NCBI GenBank assembly: GCA_963995525.1
Contig: OZ023211.1
Location: forward strand, 54,608,564 to 54,672,563
Source: Escarpia spicata
Taxonomy: Eukaryota > Annelida > Polychaeta > Sabellida > Siboglinidae
Direction of reading: 5' to 3'
DNA length: 64,000 nucleotides
The notes under the pieces were generated by a model. The model saw only the letters and a program-made list of their open reading frames with translations, ran no database searches and was not told where the DNA came from. The position numbers and the translations under genes were made by a program. Positions 21,528 through 33,343 of the stretch are shown piece by piece. Numbering within the stretch: the first letter of the stretch is position 1; each line of letters starts with the position of its first letter.

Positions 21528-24500
21528 TTGTATCGAGTTGTTTACATGACACCGCGCGACTGCGTAGGTGTTAAAGGTGCTCAATCACTTCGTTTGCCCA
21601 TCGCCAATGCGGTTCTTTTATGTCCAGATGTGTAATGTGTGAATAGTTTAACTAGTGTGCACAGTCGGTTTAATAAACAAAAATGCGTACTTGTTTTTTA
21701 ATCGTCAAAAAAAGATTTGTCGTTACAGCGGGTATCGCTGGCGAAAGCCAATTGCGCTGTCTGCCTACTGCGCCACTTCGGTCATGTGGTTTACGCGAGA
21801 TCCCAGGCATTCGAAAACAATAACAACACACACGTGCTTTAGCGAATCAAGATGAAGATTATAATTCCAAAGTGGTTGTACGAAAGTACGTATTACACTA
21901 TCGCAGTTAGCAACAAGAACGCGTAGCCGTGTATTAATTCAACGAGAATTGCAACTTGCGAACGTCTACACTCGACTCGAGCCTGTCGAGGCTGACTTTA
22001 AGTTCTAACTCAAAAGTCTAAGTCTAAGACAGTCACCATATTAGCCAGAGATTCAGTCAGAGAGTGACAACGAGCATAATATTTCACATGTATTGTATTT
22101 GGTTACGCAGGATGTTGTTAATAAGCTGTTATTCCGACAATACATATTGACAGTAGATGACGTGAGGGTGCGAAATGACAAGTGACATTGCTTTGGCAGC
22201 AGGCCCCTGCTGTTCGTGCGAGTAACTTAGTCAGAGAGCATCCGTAATTTCGTGCAACAGAACGTCAAACACGGGAGTATTATGTTGGTGATCGTAATTA
22301 TTAAAACATTTTTGTGACTCATATTTTTGTTACTATTACTGCAGAATATTGTTGATTGGCATAGTATTTTATGCAAAATAATTTAGATTTTTATATGACA
22401 AGCATGATGGTGATGATTTTATTCAATAAAAAAATGTAAACGTGTAAATACATAAAATATCAATACACCTAGAGTACACCATATATAAGGACTACACAAG
22501 AAAATGCACGCACTTGTCTCCATGGTGGTCCTTGATGCCTGGCTATAGTGTATGTAATGCATTAATTGGTATCCTGTGATACCTTTCAACTGATATATGC
22601 AGGCTATTCTTATGTATTTACCAATATATGTATATATTCTCACCACAGCAATATATGAATACATAATAATATATGTAACCTGAATTATAATATTGCTAGA
22701 GACCACACTGCAACCCATGAATGAGAATGAGAGGAGGGGCTAGAGGCGGTCACCCGGGCCAGGCAGACACAGGGATGATACATAGTCTGCGGCAGGCCCA
22801 CATTTGATCAATCCAGGTAATTTCTAATTTATAACAATCAACCACGTATAAGTTATCAACAAATTTTAATGTGCACATTTAAATATACCACTTTTGTTTT
22901 CATACACATTTTAATAATAACATATTGGGCATATAAAACTAGATTACACCTTTAAACAGTATTTTGCATATGGCGATGACTCTGAAATAAGTTTATAAAA
23001 TAAATTTGTCATTCTTGAAGAAGGTAGACATACGTATTATGAGCCTTTGAATACTTGACGAGGAAAATATATTGTTAGCATTACAATAACACCTCATTCT
23101 GTCATTTCCAACATTCACCTTGACCATTCAACCTCAGGCTTAAAATGTAAAACATGAATATGTATAGTAGTTACACATGGCAGACACTGACATGAATTTG
23201 TATACTGAAAACAAAACAAAAAATATAAATGCGCTTTACTGATGCTTTAGTGATTAGCAGAATTCAAATCAGTCTAATATTGACTAAGATCAGGCGTCAC
23301 TGTAATGAAATTGAACACTTTTAAATTCATGTAATGACAATGAACACCTAGTAAATAAAAATTGTTTAAATTGTTCACCGTTTTGAAAAAATTGCATATT
23401 CCACTAATGTCTGCATGCTGTATCAAGCCACCCTTCCCCCGAACAACCCTGGTAAACACTGACTGTTCCTAAGATATCAACATGTATAGATGCAGCTGTA
23501 GTAGAACATTTCTTGCTGCCTTTTTTCTTGTGAAATGCTGCAGGTCATACATGAAACATTATTATATACCGATTATGACAATGAACACATCCTAATTATT
23601 TACTCCCAACACTACTATGATGCCTGTTTTTGTTTACTGAATATATGCTTTTTTTACAGATGATTGAACTAGTGTGCTTAGTACCACTAGCTCTCAAAGT
23701 TAATATGGAATACTGGGCAGTTGTATTTGTCCAGGATCTCGGACAAGATTCTACAGCCATGCAACCTGCTGCATAATAACAGTTTGTCATATGAATGTCC
23801 ACTGAATGATCCCAATTGTGTCGTGTTGAATCCGTGACAGATTCCCCAATGCTGATGGGGTGTACACTGGCTTCCATGTCAGTCAGTTAGCTTGACTGAC
23901 TGGAAACCAATGTAGACTTCAGGTTGCTCGACATAAGAATGTGGTGACGCTTGACTAGCTCTGCAGTTGGTGATGGAACGGTGGGTGCCAGGGTCTGCAG
24001 GTATGGCAACAACTTTCGATGCTGTCAGACAGGTTCAGTGTCGAGCATTCTTTGGTGAACTGCATCGGTTTAGATTTCGGTGACATCACTGTATGTTTTC
24101 GCTGTCTTTGATGGTACTGCGTACCAGCTTCCTGACTTTTTGCTATACGTCTGCATCTACCTATACCGGAGACAAAGTGACAATTAGGATGGCTCTGACA
24201 TGTATGATATTTTTATATGTGATGACACATTTATCAAAAGTCAATAATACAAGGTATTTGTATTCAATTCAACTATAACTTTTAGCAGTGTCCATGAAAA
24301 AATACATTAATTATCCAGAATTGTTACAGTGGTAGGGTTTCATTGTCTTTGTGTTGCTGATAGTTAGTGGCAGCCAGCTGAGTTCTTGCAACATACACCA
24401 GGCACAAGTTTGTGATGAAGTAATAGTATTGAAAGCCTTTTCACATTTTTCAACAACAATCTGTTGATATACTGACAGCAGCATTTTACTTGTTTAAATT

Positions 24501-24649
24501 CTCTATGTATCACGAGGACTGTTATATGTTTTTCATGCCATTTATTCTAAATTATTCTTTTTATCACTGTTTTATATTTTTACAAATAATTTACATTAAT
24601 TTTCATTTTGCATGATAATTAAACAACACTTGAGTAAGTTTAGTTCTGA
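21528..24649. other. No gene recognised (3.1 kb)
   Basis: AT-rich with short frames only. A minus-strand frame at 23690-23880 is moderately protein-like but has no splice signals or family signature. Confidence 0.4.
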
Positions 24650-24866
24650 TATGGTGTAGTATCCAGTCCTCAGGATTACTCAAAGCGCTTTAAACTTTAC
24701 TCCCTGGCAGACCTGTTAAATCGAAAACATCATCTTGACTTATATGGGAAGAATTCAGCCACACTGAAATTAATATGCGAAGATTATTCATACAAAAATA
24801 TCCACCGTCTATAGCCGGTACTCTTCATACAGCTGAGTAAACTGGAGCAATGTAGCATGTAGCGAT
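24650..24866 (-). repeat. SINE copy lacking its tRNA head
   Basis: Matches the 3' two thirds of the SINE at 16296-16568 in the same orientation: GTAGTATCCAGTCCTCAGGA, TTACTCCCTGGCAGACCTG, AATATGCGAAGATTATTC and CAGCTGAGTAAACTGGAGC. It is truncated at the 5' end, as LINE-mobilised copies often are. Confidence 0.7.
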
Positions 24867-25844
24867 TGTACATGTAATTCTTAGTCACATGGCGATGACC
24901 CTGACTAGTCTAGTCACTATTTTTTGCGAGTTGTAAACAAACCAAGCATTGCACAAACTACAACAGTTTAGAATTTTATATCCTATTGATGTTTAAAAAA
25001 AATCATAATATAGTTATTTTTATTTGATATGTACATATTAAATTTGTTCAACTAAACATCTTCCTAAGTAATTTGTTCTCATTGGTTTACATTTTATGGG
25101 CATTAAATATTACATTTTTGGTTAAATACACATAATTGTTTAGTCACTAATATTGTGAGTTGTAAACATACAACTAGCATTTGATATCACATGTACTAGT
25201 GTTGTTTTTTTGTAATAAAGAATTGTGATGTTTTGTTATATGTACCTGACATTTTTTCAACCTCTTCCTAAATTTTATTTCTATTGTTGCTTTGCATTTT
25301 ATGTGTATGTGATATTAAAAATTATTACATTATACACATCAAATGCAATGATTGTACCTGTAGTTGTATTGTGCTTTTCATAATTTTGTAGTCATGATCT
25401 CATCAAATAGTTTCAATAAAATGTGTTTAATGTACATTGTCTTTACTTTAATTCACATGCATTTCTAACAACAATATGCAATTTAATGAGGACACCCGTT
25501 ACTGCAAAATCCTAATGCAAACAACCAAAACTACCACATACAGGGGTGGATCCAGAAATTGAGTCTGGGGGGGGCACAAAAACCTCCACCGGCGGCCGAA
25601 CCAAATGGTGTAGTCTAAATTGTGTCGCTACCGAGCCGCTATAACTTCAGCCGCTCGGCTGGAGTGGTGATATTGGAAGATCAGGGGGGGGGGGGGGGTG
25701 CTGTTGAAACATTTTCAAAGATGGTGTAACTGTACCGAAACATAATTGTAAAAATAACCAAACATATATGTTTGCATATCTTCCAAATGTTAGGCTATGA
25801 TATGAATACTTACGTTTATTTACTGTCCTGAGCTGCATCCAGCC
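24867..25844. other. No gene; one transposon-end-like motif and a G-run
   Basis: CAGGGGTGGATCCAGAAATT at about 25542 resembles termini of some hAT-type elements, but no inverted partner was found. A run of about 16 G at 25685-25700 could form a quadruplex with the G-rich tract at 25566. Confidence 0.35.
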
Positions 25845-25985
25845 TCAGGAAGTTATTGGACACCTGACAGTGAGCTGCCTTTGCTTTGCTCGATAGAGCC
25901 ACCGCAGATCTTGTCATATGTGATGGCTGCAGTGGTGTCGAGGTAGTTCGCGCCTTTGTGTTGAAGCTGTCAAACAAAGTCATGA
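25845..25985 (-). repeat. Exon-like repeat, copy 1 (partner 27200-27360)
   Basis: Shares with 27200-27360 an ordered set of blocks: GCAGCTCA-type end, TCACTGTCAG, GGCTCTATCGAG and TCGACACCACTGCAGCC. Minus-strand frames are Ser/Thr-rich (TTSTPLQPSHMTRSAVALSS). A consensus donor AAC|GTAAGTATT follows on the minus strand. It could be a duplicated exon or an old repeat. Confidence 0.5.
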
Positions 25986-26621
25986 ATTGGAATATGGAAT
26001 AAGTCAGATTATTTGTGAAGGTGAACATGGTTTGACAGCACTACTACACGTAAATATATATACTATTATATATGTATGTAGATGTAAATATATATGTGTG
26101 TGTACATGTGGTGTGTAACTTGTAAACGTTTTAATTTCATTAATAGGTAAAAATATTGTGAACGATAATTTACCCAATGGTCATTTGCCCAGCACTCAAG
26201 TGTGAAAAGATCATTTGCCCAGTTGTGACAAAAATTACAATAAATGATATGAGACTGGCAAAGTTATTATTGTATATATTGTAAAATTGTAGTATAGAAC
26301 AAACAAATAGACAATTTACAAGTGTCATAGCCAACAAGGTGAAACAATTTGGATTGTGCACCATCCAATTGCCAGCATAATTAACTACCTGTAAGTGCAG
26401 GTAAAACATAGGTGGGCTGCAAAGAAGGTCACAGGAAATAAAGTTACAAAGTAATTTTATTTAAAAAAAAACAAGTTTTGCAATTTTTTTCTGATAGTAC
26501 TAGTGACATTATGTCATATGTCTTATTAAGAGTCTCCCCAACCCCAACCTTACGTATTATTAAAATAAATCCACACATTGTATGTTTAAACAGTTGAAAT
26601 TAAGTTATTTTGATTTCTGAG

Positions 26622-26764
<143 letters not shown>

Positions 26765-27199
26765 ATATACGTTCAAAGATACAAATCAGTAACTGAACAT
26801 AAGCATATTGTGCTGTGCAAGCCAGCAGGTGATTACAGAGATAAAATGTCATGTGACGTAACATTAACATTGAAGCAGTTGCAGCCTTTAGCAGATCTGT
26901 GCGCCAGCATAAGCATAATTATTATGAAATGACAATCACTGACGCTTGACTATATTGTGTCACGTATATTTACTTGCATTGTACAGTGTGTATTCACATT
27001 TGTGTTTGCAATACAAACATTCCAAATGAAATAAAAATAAAATTAAGTTGAATAAATGAACTGCAAATTAAATGTGCTATGTAGTTGACAGTTTGATAAC
27101 CACCCTATCATACAAAGATGGAATAATTGTGCACACATTAGACTGGTCAAACCAGAACATAACAGTACATTAATACCATTACTTAAACTGACATTGGTT

Positions 27200-27360
27200 A
27201 TAATGGTTCAGAACTGCACCCAGCCTGGGGAAGAGACTGAATATCTGACACTGAGCTGTTTTTACTGCGGCCACTGATACTCGATAGAGCCAATGCAGCG
27301 GTTGTTGTCTGTGGTGGCTGGATTGGTGTGGACGTCATTTGCATATATTTGTGGTGAAAC
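27200..27360 (-). repeat. Exon-like repeat, copy 2 (partner 25845-25985)
   Basis: Diverged second copy; the minus-strand frame reads MTSTPIQPPQTTTAALALSS and onward. The Ser/Thr-rich reading is similar in both copies, but other frames are about equally conserved, so coding is not shown. Confidence 0.5.
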
Positions 27361-28079
27361 TCAAGTGAAGGCATAAGTGGAATGGCCAAAATTGGTTAAA
27401 TTTGAAATTTTTTAGTAGTAGTACTACCCCTCAAAATGGGCAGCGTAGTATAACACATCAAAATAATATCCAGGCTATTTAAATAACTTTCAGAAATAAA
27501 ATAAATTTCCCCCCTATGTTCATGCACCCGGTGTACTTGTTTTCTTGCTCCCTGTCAAACTAAGGTTAGCATAGAGGTATAGAAGATCTCTATCAATGTG
27601 TATACATATTCCACACTTTTCAGAGATGTAACTTATATACTTTTCTTTATATACATACTTCTATACATACTACATGCAGTTTTGGGCGTTTACCCACTAG
27701 TAACATATGTAGACTATTACGTTCACAATATACATATAAATGTTTAGCATTCTCTACAGAAATCATTATTACTATTTAAGTTTACATAATACAAGATTAT
27801 TAAATTTATATTTGATTACAATCAGCATTCAATGTATTACACCACACATGGAAAAACAGTAAAGAAGTGTTATTTTTTAAGTGCACAGTACAAGCAGCCA
27901 GTGACTCAAGTCAAGACATCCAAAAAAGCAATTACTTATAGTTAGATCCAGTCAATTATTTTAGGCATTCGATTTTTTATTAGTCTCAAATGTCCAGCCA
28001 GTGTCAGCCAGTGATTGAGAGTAAAGTGTGAATGTCCAGTGGGTGCTACAGTTGTATTATGTATTATATTATACATAGT
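27361..28079. other. AT-rich stretch, no gene seen
   Basis: No frame, repeat or RNA signature stands out. Confidence 0.4.
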
Positions 28080-28360
28080 TAAATATTAATATAATATGAC
28101 ATGTCATTAAATATGAAGGCATAATATCTACATTACTGTATATTAATTTGCGATGGAACGTCGATGAAACGTCGCGGAACATCGATGGAGCGGATTTTTA
28201 AGTTCATCTACCATTCGGTGTGTGCTTCGCATGAGACTGATACTTCGCACGTAGTTAACTATTGGTATAATATAACATGTCCATCAATATAAAGTCATAA
28301 TATCTACAATAATGTATATTCACGTGCGATGGAACGTCGCGGAACATCGATCGAAGATGG
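28080..28360 (+). repeat. Two-copy tandem repeat, period about 180 bp
   Basis: TCATAATATCTACA followed by GTATATT and then GCGATGGAACGTCG and CGCGGAACATCGAT occurs at 28120-28190 and again at 28300-28352. The second copy leads into the 65-bp array. Confidence 0.7.
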
Positions 28361-28469
28361 CATTAAGATGGCGGACGATGACGGCTTTGTTTTGGCTGTT
28401 CCATCTATTGAACACACAGTCGTGTGTGTGGTGTGCTTGCTGATAAATTATATAGTCAGAAGATACAGT

Positions 28470-29549
28470 AAGGAGTTACTGAGCGACATGCAAGTGGGAG
28501 ATGCAGAGGATATGTGGACAGTTGAAAATACAGTAAGGAGGCACAGAGCGACATGCCAGCGGGAGATGCAGAAGGTATGTGGACAGTTGAAGATACAGTA
28601 AGGAGGTAGAGAGCGAGGTGCAAGTGGGAAATGCAGAAGGTATGTGGACAGTTGAAGATACTGTAAGGAGGTACAGAGCGACATGCAAGTGAGAGATGCA
28701 GAAGGTATGTGGACAGTTGAAGATACCGTAAGGAGGTAGAGAGCGACATGCAAACGGGAGATTCAGATGGTATGTGGACAGTTGAAAATACAGTAAGGAG
28801 GTAGAGAGCGACATGCAAGTGGGAGATGCAGAAGGTATATGGACAGTTGAAGACTCAGTAAGGAGATAGAGAGCGATATGTAAGCGGGATGTGCAGAAGG
28901 TATGTGGACAGTTGAAGATACAGTAAGGAGGTACTGAGCGACATGCAAGTGGGAGATGCAGAGGGTATGTGGACAGTTGAAGATACAGTAAGGAGGTAGA
29001 GAGCAACATGCAAGCAGGAGATGCAGAAGGTGTGTGGACAGTTGAAGATACAGTAAGGAGGTACAGAGCAAGATGCAAGCGGGAAATGCCGAATGTATGT
29101 GGACAGTTGAAGATACAGTTAGAAGGTAGAGAGCGAGCTGCAAGCGGGAGATTCAGATGGTATGTGGACAGTTGAAAATACAGTAAGGAGGTAGAGAGCG
29201 ACATGCAAGTGGGAGATGCAGAAGGTATATGGACAGTTGAAGACTCAGTAAGGAGATAGAGAGCGATATGTAAGCGGGATGTGCAGAAGGTATGTGGACA
29301 GTTGAAGATACAGTAAGGAGGTAGAGAGCAACATGCAAGCAGGAGATGCAGAAGGTGTGTGGACAGTTGAAGATACAGTAAGGAGGTACAGAGCAAGATG
29401 CAAGCGGGAAATGCCGAATGTATGTGGACAGTTGAAGATACAGTTAGAAGGTAGAGAGCGAGCTGCAAGCGGGAGATTCAGATGGTATGTGGACAGTTGA
29501 AGATACTGTAAGGAGGCAGAGAACGACACGCAAGTGCAATGTTGCATCA
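28470..29549 (+). repeat. 65-bp minisatellite, about 17 units, with higher-order repeats
   Basis: AAGGAG unit starts fall exactly 65 bp apart (28470, 28535, 28600, 28665 ... 29510). Variant units recur as blocks: ATTCAGATGG at 28761, 29151 and 29476 (offsets 390 and 325, that is 6 and 5 units) and GAGCAACATGCAAGCAGG at 29001 and 29326. Because 65 is not a multiple of three, a frame cycles through three peptides, which gives the long minus-strand open frames of up to 330 codons. These are not convincing genes. Most units contain AAGGTATGT, a splice-donor-like string. Confidence 0.95.
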
Positions 29550-29923
29550 TAACGGAATCGATTCTAGAATATTATACGTGCCACCAGTCTTCATGACAGA
29601 CATACATTTACATATTACTACCCCGGTTAATTCAGGATAGAGGAATACTGGCTTCCATTCAATAACGTTCACGATACAAGAAAATGAAGTACATTGAACT
29701 GTGTGACTTGTACGTCATTACATCACCTATCTTTTCTTTTAATATTCACTCCCTATAATTTATTAATTCTACAATTTTTTACCTTTAATAACTAGAATTC
29801 TATATGTTTTACATATCGCAATTTTTTACCCTGAAACAGGTTTGGACTACCCCCGCCTACTAGATCTAAAAGGGGAAAGAGAATTCGCGTGGAATCATTA
29901 CATTTACACTGAGTGGCGTTGTT

Positions 29924-30337
29924 GTGCCATACGCAATGATCCATCAAATCGGCAGGGGGAGGGCGTTCGTTTGTACTTGGAACAGTGGCGACGCTGTTGT
30001 TGACCGGTGCGCGTCGCCGCCTCGGAGTGTGTCACCGTGCGCACATTCTTGGAAGAACGATGACGCTGTTGGCCGGCCCGCGTCACCGCCTCCATTACAT
30101 CAGCGTCGAGTGACACAGCCCCCTACGGCTACGGTGATGGGTATACAACGTCAGCCGATACAACAACGAATGCTCGGTCATGGAGCCGTACTACAAATGC
30201 TCGGTCGTGGCGCGGCGCCGCCTCAATCACCACCTCGTCGGGGTGGTTTTCCCCCTTACACAGGACCCCTCGAACATCGTATGGTGGCGGACCTCCTATG
30301 GACTATGGAGGATATTAAACATGGTAAAATTCATTAA
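29924..30337 (+). CDS. GC-rich Pro/Arg-rich open frame, unrecognised
   Basis: A GC-rich island in AT-rich sequence holds a frame of about 137 codons. It reads through two imperfect copies of a DDAVxRxASPP-like segment and then AAPPQSPPRRGGFPPYTGPL. It ends near a possible donor (CATG|GTAAAA). The third frame instead ends in the low-complexity string SYGGGPPMDYGGY and a stop, so which frame is real is uncertain. It could be a host exon, a processed fragment or remnant transposon ORF1. Confidence 0.3.
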   Translation: MPYAMIHQIGRGRAFVCTWNSGDAVVDRCASPPRSVSPCAHSWKNDDAVGRPASPPPLHQRRVTQPPTATVMGIQRQPIQQRMLGHGAVLQMLGRGAAPPQSPPRRGGFPPYTGPLEHRMVADLLWTMEDIKHGKIH

Positions 30338-30462
30338 TAAAAATATATCGCTTACCGTCTCCTTTCCTATGTTCACAATATAGTCCTCGTCGTAATATTC
30401 CAACTACGCGTGCATAATAATCCACTATAAAGTCAACTTCAGCTTTAAAATACACCACCCTT

Positions 30463-30612
30463 ATTACAGCTAGGCTTAACTAGGCACCGACGGCGTCAAA
30501 GTCATAGGTCACCAATATCGGCTCTTAGCGTTCCGCCTCACAGCATATCGATTACAGCTAGGCTTAACTAGGGCATCAACGGCGTCAAAGTCATAGGTCA
30601 CCAATATCGTCA
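30463..30612 (+). repeat. Two-copy tandem repeat, period about 88 bp
   Basis: ATTACAGCTAGGCTTAACTA followed by an ACGGCGTCAAAGTCATAGG core and TCACCAATATCG occurs at 30463 and 30551, nearly unchanged. Confidence 0.8.
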
Positions 30613-30734
30613 TCATTAGCGACACCAGCAGCCGCCGTTGTATTTCATCGCCGACTACAGGTTTGTACGGGTAAGCGATAGAATAAAGCAACCAGCTCAC
30701 AACACATGCAACTAATAATAACACTTCTATTTTT

Positions 30735-31018
30735 CATGCGTTTCTCATTCTTACACTAGAGGCGCTACGAGGCGCTACCTTCTACGTTAGCCCTCGTGTA
30801 TAACCACTATATAACCTCCTTACGCGGCATAGCCACTAGAGGCGCTACCTTCTGCGTCTCGTGTATAACCATTATATAACCTCCTTACGCATAAATGACT
30901 GATTACTCATTCTTACACTAGAGGCGCTACCGTTATTCTTACACTAGAGGCGCTACGTTATCATAGCATAGCCACTAGAGGCGCTGCCTTCTACGTTATC
31001 ATAGCAAATATAGCCACT
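30735..31018 (+). repeat. Array of CACTAGAGGCGCTAC motifs
   Basis: CACTAGAGGCGCT occurs about six times, within irregular 40-80 bp units that also share TTCTACGTT, CGTGTATAACCA and ATATAACCTCCTTACGC. The array ends at the 5' truncation point of the CR1 element. Confidence 0.75.
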
Positions 31019-31029
31019 AAGACTCTAAT

Positions 31030-33240
31030 GTGTTAGACTTAGTTTTGTCCTCACAGAAAGAATTAGTTGACAATGTCAAGATATGTGAGCCACTGGGGAG
31101 TAGTGATCACAACCTGATACATTTTACCATCAAAGTAAAATCAGAAAGGAATAGTAAAAAGCAGTATAGGAGAAATTTCCACAAAGGAAGGTATAAGGAC
31201 ATGAGGAAATATTTAGCAAAGATAGACTGGAATAACACACTGAAGAATAAGACAGCAACCGAATGCTGGAATATCTTAAATAGTGAAATTAAGTGCATAG
31301 TCGATAAATTTGTACCTTTCAAAAAACAAGGGAAACGGTCTAAAAAGAAACACTTATCGAAAGAAGCCATTAGAAAAATTAAGTATAAACAAATGATGTG
31401 GAAGTCATATAGATGTACTGGAAATGATGAAGACTACAACATTTATAAAGAAGCACTTAATCAAGCTACAGCTGAAATTAGAAATTCAAAGAGAAGCTAT
31501 GAAAAAAAATTAGCTAGTAATATAAAACATGACAGTAAGAGATTTTATGCGTATATTCGAAGCAAACAGAAAGTTCAGGATAAGGTCGGTCCTCTAGAAG
31601 ATAGTGCTGGAAATACAATATCAGAGGGATTCTTAATGGCAGAAGACCTGAATGAGTATTTTAGTTCAGTGTTTACCAGGGAAGATATTAGTTCACTGCC
31701 AGTACCAGAGGCTAAGTTCAAGGGGGCAGATTCAGACTATTTAGGACAGTTAGTTGTAACCTCGGAAATGGTAGCTAAGAAAATAAGGGCTATGAAGGAT
31801 AATAAATCACCTGGAGTGGACGGGATTCCGCCCAAACTACTATTGGAAATTGTAGAACAAATTAGCGCACCGCTTGCAACAGTTTTCAATTTGTCATTAG
31901 AAGAGGGAGTGGTTCCTTTAGAATGGAAAGAGGCAAACATTATACCGTTATTTAAAAACGGTTCGAGAAACAAGTCAGAGAACTATAGACCAGTGAGTTT
32001 AACATCAGTGATTTGCAAATTATTAGAAAGACTAATTAAAGATCACATGGTGGATTTTCTTGTTAAACATGGGTTTTTAAAAGCGAGGTCATGCTTAACA
32101 AATATGTTATGTTTTTTGGAAGACATCACTAGGTGGGTAGATGAGGGATCACCAGTAGATATCATCTATTTAGATTTTCAAAAAGCTTTCGACAAAGTAC
32201 CACATCAAAGATTACTCCTTAAGCTAAAGGCCCATGGCATAGGAAATGGTATAATAAACTGGATAGAAAAATGGCAGAATGACAGAAGACAACGTGTAGT
32301 AGTTGATGGGGAGGCTTCAAACTGGAAATCGGTATTGAGTGGGGTACCACAGGGATCAGTACTAGGACCTATATTATTCTTAATATATATCAACGATTTG
32401 GACGATGATATAACAAGCAAGGTGTTAAAATTTGCGGATGATACAAAAGTGTTTAGAAGGATTAAAAGTGATGGAGACAGACAGCATTTACAAGATGATC
32501 TTGATAGGTTGATCAAATGGTCTGAAAAGTGGCAAATGCTGTTTAATTTTGGGAAATGTAAATGCCTCCACACAGGTCATGGGAATGAAGAGGTAAAATA
32601 TAAAATGGGGGGTACTGTTCTAAGTACTACTGTAAAAGAAAAGGACTTAGGGTTAACCATTAGTGCTGATATGAAGGTTTCAGAGCAGTGCGGAATTGCA
32701 GCGTCAAAGGGAAATAAAATCCTTGGATTAATTAGGCGAAATATAGCGTATAAGAAAAAAGAATTAATATTACCGCTGTACAAAACAATATTGAGGCCTC
32801 ATTTAGAATATTGTATACAAGCATGGAGGCCATATCGCAAGAAGGACATAGATATGCTAGAAAGAGTACAGAGGAGAGCGACTAAAATGATACCAAATCT
32901 GAGGGATCTTAGTTACGAAATACGCCTAAAAGAATGTGGTTTAACAACACTAGAGACCAGGAGATTGAGAGGAGATCACATAGAAGTGTTTAAAATATTG
33001 AATGGTTATGAAAATATTGATAGAAACATTTTTTTCTCAGTTAAGAAAGATAGAAGGACCAGAGGACATGAAGCTACATTAGTAAAGGAGCAGTGTAGAT
33101 TAGATATAAGAAAGTTCTCATTCTCACAAAGGACTGTAAATGAATGGAACAGATTATCTCCTGATTGTGTTGGTGCTAGTAGCGTGAATATGTTTAAAAA
33201 TAAAATCGACACACACCTTAAAAAGGCGGGATACATGTAG
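31030..33240 (+). CDS. CR1 ORF2: end of endonuclease plus complete reverse transcriptase
   Basis: 736 codons without a stop; the first codon shown is GTG, and no genuine start exists because the 5' end is lost. The SSDHNLIHF near residue 25 is the final motif of the APE endonuclease. The reverse transcriptase follows: NIIPLFKNGSRNKSENYRPV near 310, YLDFQKAFDKVPHQR near 380, GVPQGSVLGPILF at 438 and the catalytic FADDTKVF at 468. The thumb and CR1-type C-terminus then carry EKDLGLTISADMKVSEQC, ILRPHLEYC, LERVQRRATKMI and FSFSQRTVNEWNRL. The intact catalytic core shows a recent insertion. It would copy element RNA at a nicked target. Confidence 0.92.
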   Translation: MLDLVLSSQKELVDNVKICEPLGSSDHNLIHFTIKVKSERNSKKQYRRNFHKGRYKDMRKYLAKIDWNNTLKNKTATECWNILNSEIKCIVDKFVPFKKQGKRSKKKHLSKEAIRKIKYKQMMWKSYRCTGNDEDYNIYKEALNQATAEIRNSKRSYEKKLASNIKHDSKRFYAYIRSKQKVQDKVGPLEDSAGNTISEGFLMAEDLNEYFSSVFTREDISSLPVPEAKFKGADSDYLGQLVVTSEMVAKKIRAMKDNKSPGVDGIPPKLLLEIVEQISAPLATVFNLSLEEGVVPLEWKEANIIPLFKNGSRNKSENYRPVSLTSVICKLLERLIKDHMVDFLVKHGFLKARSCLTNMLCFLEDITRWVDEGSPVDIIYLDFQKAFDKVPHQRLLLKLKAHGIGNGIINWIEKWQNDRRQRVVVDGEASNWKSVLSGVPQGSVLGPILFLIYINDLDDDITSKVLKFADDTKVFRRIKSDGDRQHLQDDLDRLIKWSEKWQMLFNFGKCKCLHTGHGNEEVKYKMGGTVLSTTVKEKDLGLTISADMKVSEQCGIAASKGNKILGLIRRNIAYKKKELILPLYKTILRPHLEYCIQAWRPYRKKDIDMLERVQRRATKMIPNLRDLSYEIRLKECGLTTLETRRLRGDHIEVFKILNGYENIDRNIFFSVKKDRRTRGHEATLVKEQCRLDIRKFSFSQRTVNEWNRLSPDCVGASSVNMFKNKIDTHLKKAGYM

Positions 33241-33263
33241 ATAAAAAGCATTGGACTCTCGAT

Positions 33264-33343
33264 AAGCCAAAAGGCTTCCTTGTCCACCTGCCATCCAGAG
33301 TAATTTTCTGGATGGCAATCTTGTTAAATCTCTTGTTAAATCA
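33264..33343 (+). other. CR1 3' UTR hairpins and terminal repeat
   Basis: AAGCC-AAAA-GGCTT (33264-33277) and GCCATCCAGA-(7 nt)-TCTGGATGGC (33290-33316, perfect 10-bp stem) precede the CTTGTTAAAT tail. The second copy (55934-56431) keeps both stems with a few substitutions. Such structures are where CR1/LINE reverse transcriptases are thought to recognise their template. Confidence 0.65.

Larger units (their letters stand above)
31019..33343 (+). mobile_element. 5'-truncated CR1-clade LINE
   Basis: The element begins inside the endonuclease domain, runs unbroken through the reverse transcriptase, and ends in a 3' UTR with two hairpins and a short terminal repeat, CTTGTTAAAT twice (33320-33342). 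CTCTAATGT is found at the 5' junction (31023-31031) and again 12 bp after the tail (33355-33363), a possible target duplication. Terminal short repeats and 5' truncation are hallmarks of CR1 insertion by target-primed reverse transcription. A related 3' fragment is at 55934-56431. Confidence 0.88.

Noticed and set aside
21715..21790. tRNA gene on the minus strand
   Set aside because: A good A box (TGGCGCAGTAGG) is present but there is no B box and no cloverleaf.
25542..25700. hAT element
   Set aside because: Only one terminus-like motif is seen, with no inverted partner, 8-bp duplication or transposase.
28476..29468. 330-codon minus-strand open frame
   Set aside because: It is only the 65-bp minisatellite read in three cycling frames; overlapping frames are equally open.
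28470..29549. CRISPR-like regular array
   Set aside because: Units are contiguous with no unique spacers, the genome is eukaryotic, and no cas genes are present. The same holds for the 69-bp array at 53 kb.
30735..31018. CTCF-like sites in CACTAGAGGCGCTAC repeats
   Set aside because: The string resembles the CTCF core but lacks one G of the GGGGGC tract in every copy, and copies are explained by tandem duplication.
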